Positions 44,005 through 52,237 of a stretch of 64,000 nt of DNA are shown piece by piece; position 1 is the first letter of the stretch; each line of letters opens with the position of its first letter. The stretch covers positions 1-64,000 of the forward strand of contig NZ_JBHSGP010000013.1 in NCBI RefSeq assembly GCF_042654525.1, in the 5' to 3' direction. A program made the position numbers and the translations under genes. The notes under the pieces are model-generated. The model saw only the letters and a program-made list of their open reading frames with translations. It was not told where the DNA came from and searched no databases. Source of the stretch: Geojedonia litorea. Its GTDB lineage: Bacteria > Bacteroidota > Bacteroidia > Flavobacteriales > Flavobacteriaceae.

Positions 44005-44012
44005 CAAAGTTA
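44005..44012 (-). promoter_or_regulatory. Candidate -7 box for the long cold-shock gene
   Basis: An exact TAnnTTTG match (TAACTTTG on the minus strand), 108 bases before the ATG at 43897. It would give a leader of about 100 bases. Confidence 0.35.
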
Positions 44013-44070
44013 AGCTATAGTTTTTAATTAAACTTATAATGAAGACTTTTTTATTAAGAAAACCAACGAG

Positions 44071-44736
44071 TTATTCTTCCTTGGTTACAATAATAGTGGC
44101 CTTTACCCCTGTTAAAAGATTCCATTTTTTGGAAGAAACTAAAACGCCATTATCATCATAAACCTGAAATTCTGCAGTATTAGGACCAGACTCACCCTGA
44201 TTTAAAGCTAAAAAAACTATTTTGTTAAAACCGATGGTAAGTGGCACATCAAATGATTTATAACCACCCGTTAGCAGTAAACTTGGAATATAAACTTCAT
44301 CATTAACAAAAACTCTAACTAAATCGCCATCAGGAAATTCATGATCTCGACATCTAATATTAACAGATTTGCCGTTACTTCTAAAATCACCTAAAAACTG
44401 ATCTGGCATTGCTTCGAGCTTAAGACCTTGTTCAACAGCCTTTTTCTCCCAACGTTTTGCAAATAGTTCGCCTGGGTCTCTTAAGGTACTATTATCAAAC
44501 ATTGAAAACTCTTCTTCCTTTTTGATTAAGGGTAATGGTTTAGTTACTAAGAGACCTTGAGTATTGGAATTATTTTTGTTCTCTTCTGGTTTAATAGGAA
44601 ATTTGGCGGCTATTGAATCTGTCTCATTACTTTTTTCGACAGGGATTTTGATTGATTTTTTTTGTGTGTCAGGTTGTTGTGCAAAGCTGATAAGGCTACA
44701 CAAAAGTAAAAGCAAAATTGTGATCTTGGTTTTCAT
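44071..44736 (-). CDS. Exported protein of unknown function
   Basis: The 221-residue precursor has a clean signal peptide (MKTKITILLLLLCSLISFAQ), a Ser/Asn/Lys-rich linker to about residue 70, and then a beta-rich domain (SVNIRCRDHEFPDGDLVRVF, VNDEVYIPSLLLTGG, FNKIVFLALNQGESGPNTAEF). The strands suggest an immunoglobulin-like sandwich. I do not recognise a named family. It is probably periplasmic or surface-located. It lies between a helicase and a cold-shock gene, 88 bases after the helicase stop, so it has its own promoter region. Confidence 0.65.
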   Translation of the reverse strand: MKTKITILLLLLCSLISFAQQPDTQKKSIKIPVEKSNETDSIAAKFPIKPEENKNNSNTQGLLVTKPLPLIKKEEEFSMFDNSTLRDPGELFAKRWEKKAVEQGLKLEAMPDQFLGDFRSNGKSVNIRCRDHEFPDGDLVRVFVNDEVYIPSLLLTGGYKSFDVPLTIGFNKIVFLALNQGESGPNTAEFQVYDDNGVLVSSKKWNLLTGVKATIIVTKEE

Positions 44737-44824
44737 AGGATGTTTTCTGGGCGATCTAATTCAAAAATCATACCTCAATTGTCGAAAATAACGCCTTTTC
44801 CTAAAATAAATTTTTAAATATTCG

Positions 44825-46339
44825 TTAAAACTTTCCGTTGAAGCTTAAACGCAGCTTTCGGTTATATTCTTCAAAGAGCCAATCCTTGTAGTTTTGTGTA
44901 CTATTCATAATACAATATGAATACTGTTTGATGCGATAAGAAATATCGTCTTGTAGTAATTGTGCAAGTGCTCGGGCTTCAAAAACGTCTTCGCTATTTT
45001 CTATACATAGTTGTGAATGATGCTCAATTGAACGTTCAATAGCGACTATTGACTTATGACCCTCACCTAATACTTCATGATAAACAGATTTAATATCGAA
45101 CTCGGTAGATTTAGACGCTTTAAAGCGTTCTCTTAATGAATCAGGCATCACATAAACAAAGTCACGCTCTATCTCTTCGTCATTTCTTAAGTTTTCTAAA
45201 TAAAGATCAGGATATTTAAAAATATGTTGCCAATCAACAGATTGATCCCATGGACCAAAACGAATTATATTATTTCCCAAATCTAGGACTAAAAAGGAGT
45301 TTTTGTTATCCAAAACGCGAGAACCTCTTCCTATCATTTGAAAATATAATGTTAGCGATCGTGTGGCTCTATTTAAAATAACCGTTTCAACAGTGGGTTC
45401 ATCAAACCCCGTAGTTAGTATACTTACCGAGGTCAAGATGCCGTCTGGCGTATGTTTAAACCATTTTAAAATATCCTTTCGTTCTTGCTTGGAACAGGTA
45501 TTGTCTAAATGTCTAATATTATAACCAGCTTTTTTAAAAGTATAATACACTTCTTTCGAAGTATTAATACCATTATTAAAAATTAAGGTTTTCTTTCCCT
45601 TCGACATTTCTTCATAAGCATGCATTAACTTGCCTTGCATATGAGTATTAGTATATAAAGCTTCTGACGATTTTACCGTATAATCACCATTAATTCCAAT
45701 TTTGAGCGTATTTAAAGAAACGTCAAAATTGTAAATTTCAGCTTTGGATAAAAAACCGTTTTTGATTAACGTAGCAATATCATCGCCCACAATAAGTTCT
45801 TGATAATTATCCTTCATCGGTAATTTGATGTTAGAACTTAATGGGGTGGCCGTAACTCCAAGAATGAAGCAATCTTTAAAAAACTTAAATAGTTTCCTGA
45901 AGGAATTATAATGTGCCTCATCAATAATAACCAGACCAATATCTTCGAGCTTTAGTTTATCATCATTGAGACGATTGTTTAAGGTTTCAACCATTGCCAC
46001 AAAACATTTATATTGATCCTGATCTGGCAACTCTTTAACCTTGCTATTAATAACCTTGTTATTTACTTCAAATCCAGATAGCATTTTGGATGTTTGTTTA
46101 CAAAGCTCCACACGATGCGTAAGAATTACAACCTTCTTGTTATATTTTTGGATATAACGCCTGACGATTTCTGAAAAAATCACTGTTTTGCCACCACCCG
46201 TTGGTAACTGATAGAGTAAGTTATAATTACTTGGTGCGTTCTCCAAGACATCAAAAATGCGTTTTAAGTCTGCAATTTGATAATCGTACAGACTTTTCTT
46301 GGTTTCAGGTGTCTCTTGTAGTTGGGTGGATGTTGACAT
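44825..46339 (-). CDS. Superfamily 2 DEAD/DEAH-box helicase
   Basis: I choose the ATG at 46339 (504 residues); a frame six codons longer exists. The helicase core has Walker A (LPTGGGKT, about 46-53), a DEAH Walker B (VIIDEAH), motif III (GVTATP), and C-terminal motifs (SILTTGFDEPTVETVI, QMIGRGSR). This is the compact RecQ/UvsW-like layout seen in type III restriction-like helicases and phage UvsW, but no nuclease or methylase adjoins it. It probably unwinds nucleic acid in repair or RNA handling. Confidence 0.88.
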   Translation of the reverse strand: MSTSTQLQETPETKKSLYDYQIADLKRIFDVLENAPSNYNLLYQLPTGGGKTVIFSEIVRRYIQKYNKKVVILTHRVELCKQTSKMLSGFEVNNKVINSKVKELPDQDQYKCFVAMVETLNNRLNDDKLKLEDIGLVIIDEAHYNSFRKLFKFFKDCFILGVTATPLSSNIKLPMKDNYQELIVGDDIATLIKNGFLSKAEIYNFDVSLNTLKIGINGDYTVKSSEALYTNTHMQGKLMHAYEEMSKGKKTLIFNNGINTSKEVYYTFKKAGYNIRHLDNTCSKQERKDILKWFKHTPDGILTSVSILTTGFDEPTVETVILNRATRSLTLYFQMIGRGSRVLDNKNSFLVLDLGNNIIRFGPWDQSVDWQHIFKYPDLYLENLRNDEEIERDFVYVMPDSLRERFKASKSTEFDIKSVYHEVLGEGHKSIVAIERSIEHHSQLCIENSEDVFEARALAQLLQDDISYRIKQYSYCIMNSTQNYKDWLFEEYNRKLRLSFNGKF

Positions 46340-46370
46340 ATATAGTATGGTCCTCAAAAAAAAATTCTTA

Positions 46371-46378
46371 CAAAATTA
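46371..46378 (-). promoter_or_regulatory. Candidate -7 box for the helicase gene
   Basis: An exact TAnnTTTG match (TAATTTTG on the minus strand), 32 bases before the ATG at 46339. This position supports that start. Confidence 0.4.
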
Positions 46379-46420
46379 CTATTTTATAAGGTTGTTTGAG
46401 CGAATTGTTAAAAACATTTG

Positions 46421-46451
46421 AAAAAAAAAGGGGAAACAATTTGTTTCCCCT
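46421..46451 (-). terminator. Strong terminator of the hsp20 gene
   Basis: A stem AGGGGAAACAA / TTGTTTCCCCT with almost no loop, followed in the leftward direction by nine T residues, 20 bases after the hsp20 stop codon. Confidence 0.88.
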
Positions 46452-46469
46452 ATTGCGAATTGCCTTTAA

Positions 46470-46949
46470 TTATGAAATTTGTATGCGTTTTGGAGGCTTC
46501 TGTTTTGCCTCTTCACGTTTAGGCAAGGTTACCATTAAAATTCCGTCTTTGTAAGTCGCCTTTACTTTATCTGATTCTACCGAATCTGGTAAAGTGAACG
46601 TACGTTTAAAGGATGAGTAACCAAACTCTCTTCGAGTGTAATTTTCCTCCTTTTGTTCATTTTCATGTTTGACTTCGGAGGCAATTGAAAGGGTTTTATT
46701 ATCCACATCAATTGAAAAATCGGATTTTTTCATGCCTGGAATAGCAAGTTCTAGCACGTAATCTTCATTTGTTTCTTTAATATTAACAGCTGGAAGGGTT
46801 ATTCCAGTATTAAAATTAGAAAGAAACTCGGTGCCTAAACTATTTTCAAAAAAATTATCAAACCAAGATGAAAAACTTGGTAACGATGTAAGGTTATTTC
46901 TTTTTGAAACGTCACTGCCATTTTTAGGCATGGTTACTAATGTACTCAT
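46470..46949 (-). CDS. Small heat-shock protein, Hsp20/alpha-crystallin family
   Basis: The 159-residue protein has an N-terminal arm with a WFDNFFENSLG helix, an alpha-crystallin domain (about 50-140; VNIKETNEDYVLELAIPGMKKSDF, then the end signature GILMVTLPK), and a C-terminal Ile-Gln-Ile anchor. It is an ATP-independent holdase for unfolding proteins. It is transcribed alone, with a strong terminator. Upstream lies an exact -7 box and an inverted repeat that may mediate heat-shock control. Confidence 0.93.
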   Translation of the reverse strand: MSTLVTMPKNGSDVSKRNNLTSLPSFSSWFDNFFENSLGTEFLSNFNTGITLPAVNIKETNEDYVLELAIPGMKKSDFSIDVDNKTLSIASEVKHENEQKEENYTRREFGYSSFKRTFTLPDSVESDKVKATYKDGILMVTLPKREEAKQKPPKRIQIS

Positions 46950-47008
46950 GGTTTTAAATTTTTAGGTTAAACTTTAATTTTTCACCTTATCTAAAACAAA
47001 AAAAATAC

Positions 47009-47051
47009 CAAACCTATTTAAACCCATTTCGCTGACATTTTTTCGATGTCA
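47009..47051 (-). promoter_or_regulatory. hsp20 promoter with overlapping inverted repeat
   Basis: An exact -7 box (TAGGTTTG, minus strand, 47009-47016), with TGACAT (47033-47038) and ATGTCA (47046-47051) as an inverted repeat where the -33 element should be. A further ATGTCA follows near 47061. This placement would let a repressor block RNA polymerase. Confidence 0.45.
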
Positions 47052-47206
47052 CTCGTCAAAATGTCATATAAAAATACTTATAAACTGTTATAATGTAAAC
47101 CTTTAGTGTTAAAAACTGTTAATTTGTTACTCTGTTAAGCATAGTACTGTAACAAATGTTTTTGTTTGTCGTCTTTCTTATAAATCAAATCAAAAAACAT
47201 TCAATT
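47052..47206. other. Spacer between the hsp20 promoter and the micro-ORF unit
   Basis: AT-rich DNA that must hold the rightward promoter of the micro-ORF transcript. No exact TAnnTTTG box is seen. Confidence 0.3.
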
Positions 47207-47293
47207 ATGAGAACTTTAAACAACAATCAAATGACAAGATCTTTTGAGCAATCAAAAAGCAACTCTTGGAACAGTAAAAGACGTTTTAGATAA
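47207..47293 (+). CDS. Putative 28-residue basic micropeptide
   Basis: ATG at 47207. The peptide begins MRTLNNNQMTRSFEQSK and ends with the basic tail KRRFR. It has no hydrophobic segment, so it is not a membrane toxin. It is supported only by its position in a short rightward unit that ends in a strong terminator, and by its non-random composition (Asn, Ser, Arg). It could equally be part of a regulatory RNA. Confidence 0.35.
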   Translation: MRTLNNNQMTRSFEQSKSNSWNSKRRFR

Positions 47294-47338
47294 TAAACGT
47301 TTTTAAGAAAACATCATCAATCAAAAAATCAAAAAACC

Positions 47339-47407
47339 ATGAAATCATTATCTAAAATCACAAATACATCGCATTCCATCAATGACGATTTAAGCACTAT
47401 CAGATAA
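47339..47407 (+). CDS. Putative 22-residue micropeptide
   Basis: ATG at 47339. The peptide, MKSLSKITNTSHSINDDLST followed by two residues, is polar. It sits 45 bases after the first micro-ORF. The upstream contexts of both micro-ORFs are alike (AATCAAAAAAC just before the start), which hints at a tandem origin. Confidence 0.3.
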   Translation: MKSLSKITNTSHSINDDLSTIR

Positions 47408-47448
47408 GCGATGTATGGACAAAACAATCATCAATCAAATCAATTAGA

Positions 47449-47480
47449 AAACCAGCATACCTAAAATATGCTGGTTTTTT
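47449..47480 (+). terminator. Intrinsic terminator of the micro-ORF unit
   Basis: An 11-base stem AAACCAGCATA / TATGCTGGTTT with a 7-base loop, continued by a run of T on the plus strand. There is no other rightward gene between 46949 and this point, so a short transcript must start in the spacer. Confidence 0.85.
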
Positions 47481-47533
47481 TAGTTATGGTACTGTTTTTG
47501 TGACAGTTTTTAAAACTACTAACACCAAATAAA

Positions 47534-48094
47534 ATGAGATCACAGCGTCTATTTTCTCCAAAAGTTAATGCAGGCTCCATGGCCGATATTGCATTTTTAT
47601 TACTCATCTTTTTTCTAGTTACAACAACTATTTCAGTTGATGCTGGCATTAACCGTAAGTTGCCAAGCCCTTGCCCACCAAGTATGGATTGCACTGATAC
47701 TAGTAATGATCGAAATATTTTTAGGGTTATTTTGGGTCGAAATGATCAAATTTTTGTTGGTGATCAGTTGATAGAACTTGAAGAGCTCAAAGCGTTGACA
47801 AAATCCTTTTTAGATAATAATGGTGATGGTTCTTGCAATTATTGTAATGGAAAACAACTCACATCACTTTCAGATCATCCAACAATGGCTGTGGTATCAT
47901 TGCAAACTGATAAACTAACCACATATGATTTTTATATAAAAGTGCAAGATGAGTTAACCAAAGCTTACTTCGAATTGCGTGAAGAATATGCACTTAAAGT
48001 CTATGGTAAAAAACCAGAAGCGTTGACGAGGCAAGAATTAGAAAACGTAAGGGCAGCGTATCCATTTTTACTATCGGAAGCCGAAACAAAATAA
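47534..48094 (+). CDS. ExbD/TolR-family biopolymer transport protein, orphan
   Basis: The 186-residue protein has one transmembrane helix near residues 17-35 (DIAFLLLIFFLVTTTISVD); the Asp at its start is the proton-relay residue of ExbD. The periplasmic part has four cysteines (PCPPSMDC and GSCNYCNG) that may form disulfides or bind metal. In Ton systems ExbD works with ExbB and TonB to power outer-membrane receptors, but neither adjoins it here. It could serve the TonB-dependent receptor at 10423 through an ExbB encoded elsewhere. Confidence 0.85.
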   Translation: MRSQRLFSPKVNAGSMADIAFLLLIFFLVTTTISVDAGINRKLPSPCPPSMDCTDTSNDRNIFRVILGRNDQIFVGDQLIELEELKALTKSFLDNNGDGSCNYCNGKQLTSLSDHPTMAVVSLQTDKLTTYDFYIKVQDELTKAYFELREEYALKVYGKKPEALTRQELENVRAAYPFLLSEAETK

Positions 48095-48106
48095 AAAGGT
48101 TAAGTA

Positions 48107-48138
48107 AAAAAGGGAATCAAATTACTGATTCCCTTTTT
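48107..48138. terminator. Bidirectional hairpin terminator
   Basis: A 13-base perfect stem AAAAAGGGAATCA / TGATTCCCTTTTT with a 6-base loop, between the convergent exbD-like gene and the oligopeptidase gene. Confidence 0.9.
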
Positions 48139-48156
48139 ATATATAATTAAATGATT

Positions 48157-50316
48157 TTAACTTCTATGTTCTAAATCTAATAAAAAAGCATAAATCAATG
48201 CTGTACGCTTGTAACGTTCAAAACGCCCCGATGCACCGCCGTGTCCAGTTTCCATGTTACAATCCATTAATAAGAGATTATTATCTGTTTTTAATTCACG
48301 AAGTTTAGCTACCCATTTTGCGGGTTCCCAATATTGTACTTGACTGTCCCAGTAGCCCGTAGTTACCAAAATGTTTGGATAATCTTTTGCTTCAACATTG
48401 TCATAGGGTGAATACGACTTCATATAATCATAATACTCTTTGTTTTTTGGATTACCCCATTCGTCAAATTCAAAAGTAGTTAAAGGAATAGTCTCATCTA
48501 ACATGGTTGAAACAACATCCACAAAAGGAACAGCAGCCACTACTCCATTCCATAGTTCGGGTTTCATATTTAAGACAGCTCCCATTAACAATCCTCCAGC
48601 CGATCCTCCATAAGCGTACAGATGCCCTGGACTAGTATAACCTTTAGATACTAAATACGCTCCACAATCTATAAAGTCTGTAAAGGTATTTTTCTTTTTC
48701 AATAGCTTTCCGTTTTCGTACCAATCACGACCCATTTCCTGTCCGCCTCTAATATGTGCAATGGCATAAATAAACCCTCTATCTAATAGACTTAATCGTG
48801 AAGCATCAAAGGAGGCTTCAGAACTACTTCCATATGACCCGTAAGAATACAGTAATAATGGCGTAGATTCACTTTTGTCAGTTCCGTTTTTATAAACTAA
48901 TGATATAGGAATTTTGGTGCCATCTTTTGCAGTAGCAAATAAGCGTTCTGATTTATAATTTTCTGCTGAAAACCCACCTACAACCTCTTCCTGTTTTAAT
49001 AAGGTTTTGGCTTTGGTGTCCATATTGATTTCATAGGTGCTGTTTGGCGTAGTTAAAGAGGTGTAACCGTAACGCAATATATTAGAATTGAAATCAATGT
49101 TAGATGTTGTATAGACTAAATAACTGGGGTCATTTAATTCCAAATAATAGTCTTCCGAATTATCCCATTTCATAATTCTAACCTCACGTAAACCTTTTTT
49201 TCGTTCGGTCAAAACCAAATGGTTTTGGAATAAATCAAAATCTTGAAAGAACACATCTTCTCTGTGCGGAATCACATCTTCCCAATTTTCTATTGAGGGT
49301 TTCTTTACAGGTGTTTTAACTAACTTGAAATTTTTTGCATCCCTATTAGTTCGTATATAAAAATGATCTCCAAAATGGTCGACACCATATTCTAAATTAG
49401 TTTCTCTTGGTTGAATAATTTTAAACTTACCATTTGGTGTATTGGCATCTAAAAACCTGTACTCTTGAGATAAAGTTTGAGAACTTCCTATAATAATATA
49501 TGCTTTAGATTTAGTTTTATAAACAAACGAATTAAAGGTTTCGTCTTTCTCTTCAAAAACTAGCACATCACTGGATTGATCGGTACCTAAAGTATGTCTG
49601 TAAATTTTATTTTGTCTTAAGGTCTGCGGATCTTTTGTGGTATAAAAAACGGTTTTATTATCATTGGCCCAAACCGCACTTCCACCGGTATTACTCAATT
49701 GGTCTTTTAATAACTCTCCGGTCTCCAAATTTTTAAAATACAAGGTGTATTTACGTCTAGAAACGGTGTCGATCCCATAAACCAAAAGTTTATTGTCTGG
49801 GCTTATTGATTGACCACCAATTCCATAATAAGTGTACCCTTTGGCCATTTGGGGGCCATTTAAAATAATTTCTTCAACATCAGATCCTAATTTTTTTCTA
49901 CAATACAAAGGATAATCATTACCTTCTTCATACTTAGTGTAATAGGCATAACCGTTATCATTTACCGGAACAGATTGATCATCTTGTTTTATGCGACCAA
50001 CGATTTCTTCGTATAAAGTGCTTTGAAGTTCCTCGGTAGGCTTCATAACTTTGTCTAAATATGCATTTTCGGCATTTAAATACTCTAATACATCTTGTGT
50101 TTGGGCATCTGGAGTTGCGGCATTTTTTTGTTCATCACTCAAACGCATCCAAAAGTAATTATCAATACGGGTGTCACCATGAATGGTTAATTCCTCTGGA
50201 ACAATTTTAGCTTTAGGGGTAGGAATATCAGCATAATGTGATTTAGACTTCTGCTCAGATTTGCAAGAAATAAATAACAAACCAACTAACAGAAACGCAT
50301 ATAATTGTGTTTTCAT
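48157..50316 (-). CDS. Lipoprotein oligopeptidase B-like (S9A) peptidase
   Basis: The 719-residue precursor has lipobox FISC (Cys19), unlike the cytoplasmic enzyme of Escherichia coli. The N-terminal propeller begins with the S9A sequence HGDTRIDNYFWMR, and the C-terminal hydrolase has Ser572 in GGSAGG, Asp657 in GYWDSQV and His692 in TGHGG. Oligopeptidase B cleaves short peptides after Arg or Lys. As a lipoprotein it would act in the periplasm or at the outer membrane, in line with the other exported peptidases here. Confidence 0.9.
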   Translation of the reverse strand: MKTQLYAFLLVGLLFISCKSEQKSKSHYADIPTPKAKIVPEELTIHGDTRIDNYFWMRLSDEQKNAATPDAQTQDVLEYLNAENAYLDKVMKPTEELQSTLYEEIVGRIKQDDQSVPVNDNGYAYYTKYEEGNDYPLYCRKKLGSDVEEIILNGPQMAKGYTYYGIGGQSISPDNKLLVYGIDTVSRRKYTLYFKNLETGELLKDQLSNTGGSAVWANDNKTVFYTTKDPQTLRQNKIYRHTLGTDQSSDVLVFEEKDETFNSFVYKTKSKAYIIIGSSQTLSQEYRFLDANTPNGKFKIIQPRETNLEYGVDHFGDHFYIRTNRDAKNFKLVKTPVKKPSIENWEDVIPHREDVFFQDFDLFQNHLVLTERKKGLREVRIMKWDNSEDYYLELNDPSYLVYTTSNIDFNSNILRYGYTSLTTPNSTYEINMDTKAKTLLKQEEVVGGFSAENYKSERLFATAKDGTKIPISLVYKNGTDKSESTPLLLYSYGSYGSSSEASFDASRLSLLDRGFIYAIAHIRGGQEMGRDWYENGKLLKKKNTFTDFIDCGAYLVSKGYTSPGHLYAYGGSAGGLLMGAVLNMKPELWNGVVAAVPFVDVVSTMLDETIPLTTFEFDEWGNPKNKEYYDYMKSYSPYDNVEAKDYPNILVTTGYWDSQVQYWEPAKWVAKLRELKTDNNLLLMDCNMETGHGGASGRFERYKRTALIYAFLLDLEHRS

Positions 50317-50372
50317 AGAATGATTAAGATTAAATTTGAGTAAAGCTAATGAAATTTAATATGAGTAAAGAA

Positions 50373-50774
50373 TTATTTTTCGAAGGGAACTCTAAAATGA
50401 ACGGTAACTTTTTTTCTGCCCCATTGTTTCGCTGCTTTGATATCTGTTCCCATGTAAATGTCAATTTTATTTTTCCAACGTTCGTGCATTCTGTCTTTAA
50501 CAAGGTAAATTCCTTTTAGACCTTCAATAGTTACATAGGTATCCTGTTTAAATCCTAGCCGATATAAATCATTGGAAACAGCAATATATTTTAACCCTGG
50601 TTTCAAGCTGTCGCCAAAAGCCGTAATATGAGGATCCCCATCGGTTTGATATTCTACCGAATTGTAAGCCGTGGCTGTAACACGTAGCGATTTCCATTCG
50701 TATTTAGGAACTGTTTTTTCTTCACAACAATAAAAAGCAAGCACTAGTGGAAGAATGAGATATCTAAAATCCAT
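50373..50774 (-). CDS. 3D-domain lipoprotein
   Basis: The 133-residue protein has an N-terminal hydrophobic segment ending at Cys16-Cys17, a probable lipobox. The rest is a 3D domain with the strand VTATAYNS, the loop HITAFGDSLKPGL, and the Asp-rich core (VKDRM ... IDIYMGTDIKAAKQWGRK) that gives the family its name. The domain is found in lytic transglycosylases (MltA) and resuscitation factors, so it probably binds or cuts peptidoglycan. The divergent neighbour is an M19 dipeptidase. Confidence 0.82.
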   Translation of the reverse strand: MDFRYLILPLVLAFYCCEEKTVPKYEWKSLRVTATAYNSVEYQTDGDPHITAFGDSLKPGLKYIAVSNDLYRLGFKQDTYVTIEGLKGIYLVKDRMHERWKNKIDIYMGTDIKAAKQWGRKKVTVHFRVPFEK

Positions 50775-50853
50775 TTTTAAATATACATTATTATTGTTTA
50801 AGTTGAATTTGCTTTTTGTAAATTCACATTTTTAAAAAATTAACATTCTACCT

Positions 50854-52170
50854 ATGAAATTACTTATTATTACTTTTTGTTTAGCAACAACACTTATGTC
50901 CTGTAAAAACGATTCAAGAACATCTGAAACTAATGATCGCGCTAAAGATTCCATTGCACTTATTGAAAAAGCCAAAGCTATTCACGAACGAGTGATTACT
51001 CTAGACACCCATTGTGATATCAATGTCAAAAATTTCACCGATTCTATTAATTATACCCAAGATTTAGATTCACAAGTAAATTTACCTAAAATGAAAGCAG
51101 GCGGTTTAGATGTCGCTTGGTTTATTGTGTACACTGGTCAAGACACTTTAACAGATGAAGGCTACAAGAAAGCTTATGATAATGCGATGTCAAAATTTGA
51201 TGCCATCCATAAATTAGTGAACGAAATTGCTCCCGATGAAATAGAATTAGCAACCACATCTGACGATGTAAGACGGATTGTAAAATCTGGTAAAAAGGTG
51301 GCCATGATAGGTATTGAAAACGGTTATCCCGTTGGAACAGATATTAAAAACGTAGAAAAATTCTACAATCTTGGAGGCCGCTATATGTCATTGGCGCATA
51401 ATGGCCATAGTCAATTGAGTGATAGCAATACTGGAGAAGCTGATGGTATTTGGTTGAATAATGGTTTGAGCGAATTAGGAAAAGAGGTTGTAAAGGAAAT
51501 GAATCGTCTTGGTATGATGATCGATATCTCTCACCCATCTAAAGAAGCAATAAAACAAATGTTTGAGTTAAGTAAGGCCCCTATTATTGCATCACATTCT
51601 TCTGCAAGAGCATTGTGCGATCACAGTAGAAATCTTGATGATGAGCAGCTGGAATGGTTGAAAAAAAACGGTGGCGTTGTGCAAACGGTTGCTTTTCAAG
51701 CCTATGTCAGCAAAGAAAAAGATGATGCCAGAAATGAGGCCTTAAAAGTGCTTGAAAAAGAAGTTATGGATTCCCTAGGAAAACCTTGGATGGCTAGAAA
51801 GGATATCATGGCATTGCCAAACACTGAAAGAGATGCGTACATTGAAACCTATATTGCAATGAGAAGTATTGTAAAAGAAAAAGCAAAATCAATGCCCCAA
51901 CTTCCACCTGCAGTGAATGTTCAAGATTTTGTTGATCATATTGATTATTTAGTTGAAAAAATAGGTTTAGAGCATGTTGGTATTAGCAGTGATTTTGATG
52001 GTGGCGGTGGTGTACAAGGCTGGAGTGATGCTTCTGAAACCTTTAATGTCACTTTAGAACTTGTAAAACGCGGTTATACTGAAGAACAAATTGCCATGCT
52101 TTGGAGCGGTAATTTATTAAGGGTATTAGATGAAGTTGAGGCCGTAGCCAAGCAAATTCAATCGCAATAA
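50854..52170 (+). CDS. M19-family membrane dipeptidase, lipoprotein
   Basis: The 438-residue precursor has lipobox TLMSC (Cys17). It is a renal-dipeptidase-type metalloenzyme: zinc ligands His and Asp in TLDTHCD (about residues 52-55), a Glu in GIENGY, His in the later DISHPS and ASHSSARAL segments, and the substrate-site Asp in GISSDFDGGGG. It hydrolyses dipeptides, including D-amino-acid ones, in the periplasm. It fits with the neighbouring oligopeptidase B-like lipoprotein in stepwise peptide breakdown. A strong hairpin follows it. Confidence 0.92.
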   Translation: MKLLIITFCLATTLMSCKNDSRTSETNDRAKDSIALIEKAKAIHERVITLDTHCDINVKNFTDSINYTQDLDSQVNLPKMKAGGLDVAWFIVYTGQDTLTDEGYKKAYDNAMSKFDAIHKLVNEIAPDEIELATTSDDVRRIVKSGKKVAMIGIENGYPVGTDIKNVEKFYNLGGRYMSLAHNGHSQLSDSNTGEADGIWLNNGLSELGKEVVKEMNRLGMMIDISHPSKEAIKQMFELSKAPIIASHSSARALCDHSRNLDDEQLEWLKKNGGVVQTVAFQAYVSKEKDDARNEALKVLEKEVMDSLGKPWMARKDIMALPNTERDAYIETYIAMRSIVKEKAKSMPQLPPAVNVQDFVDHIDYLVEKIGLEHVGISSDFDGGGGVQGWSDASETFNVTLELVKRGYTEEQIAMLWSGNLLRVLDEVEAVAKQIQSQ

Positions 52171-52190
52171 TAGTTAGAATTAAATCATAA

Positions 52191-52223
52191 AAAAAACCGA
52201 TAACTTAAAGTTGTCGGTTTTTT
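52191..52223. terminator. Bidirectional hairpin terminator
   Basis: The stem AACCGATAACTT / AAGTTGTCGGTT (one G-U-type mismatch), flanked by an A-run and a T-run. It separates the convergent dipeptidase and VPS10-like genes. Confidence 0.85.
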
Positions 52224-52237
52224 TTAAGTGTTTACCT

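Noticed and set aside
44825..46339. Helicase as part of a restriction or defence island
   Set aside because: No nuclease, methylase or defence partner is adjacent; neighbours are hsp20 and an exported protein.
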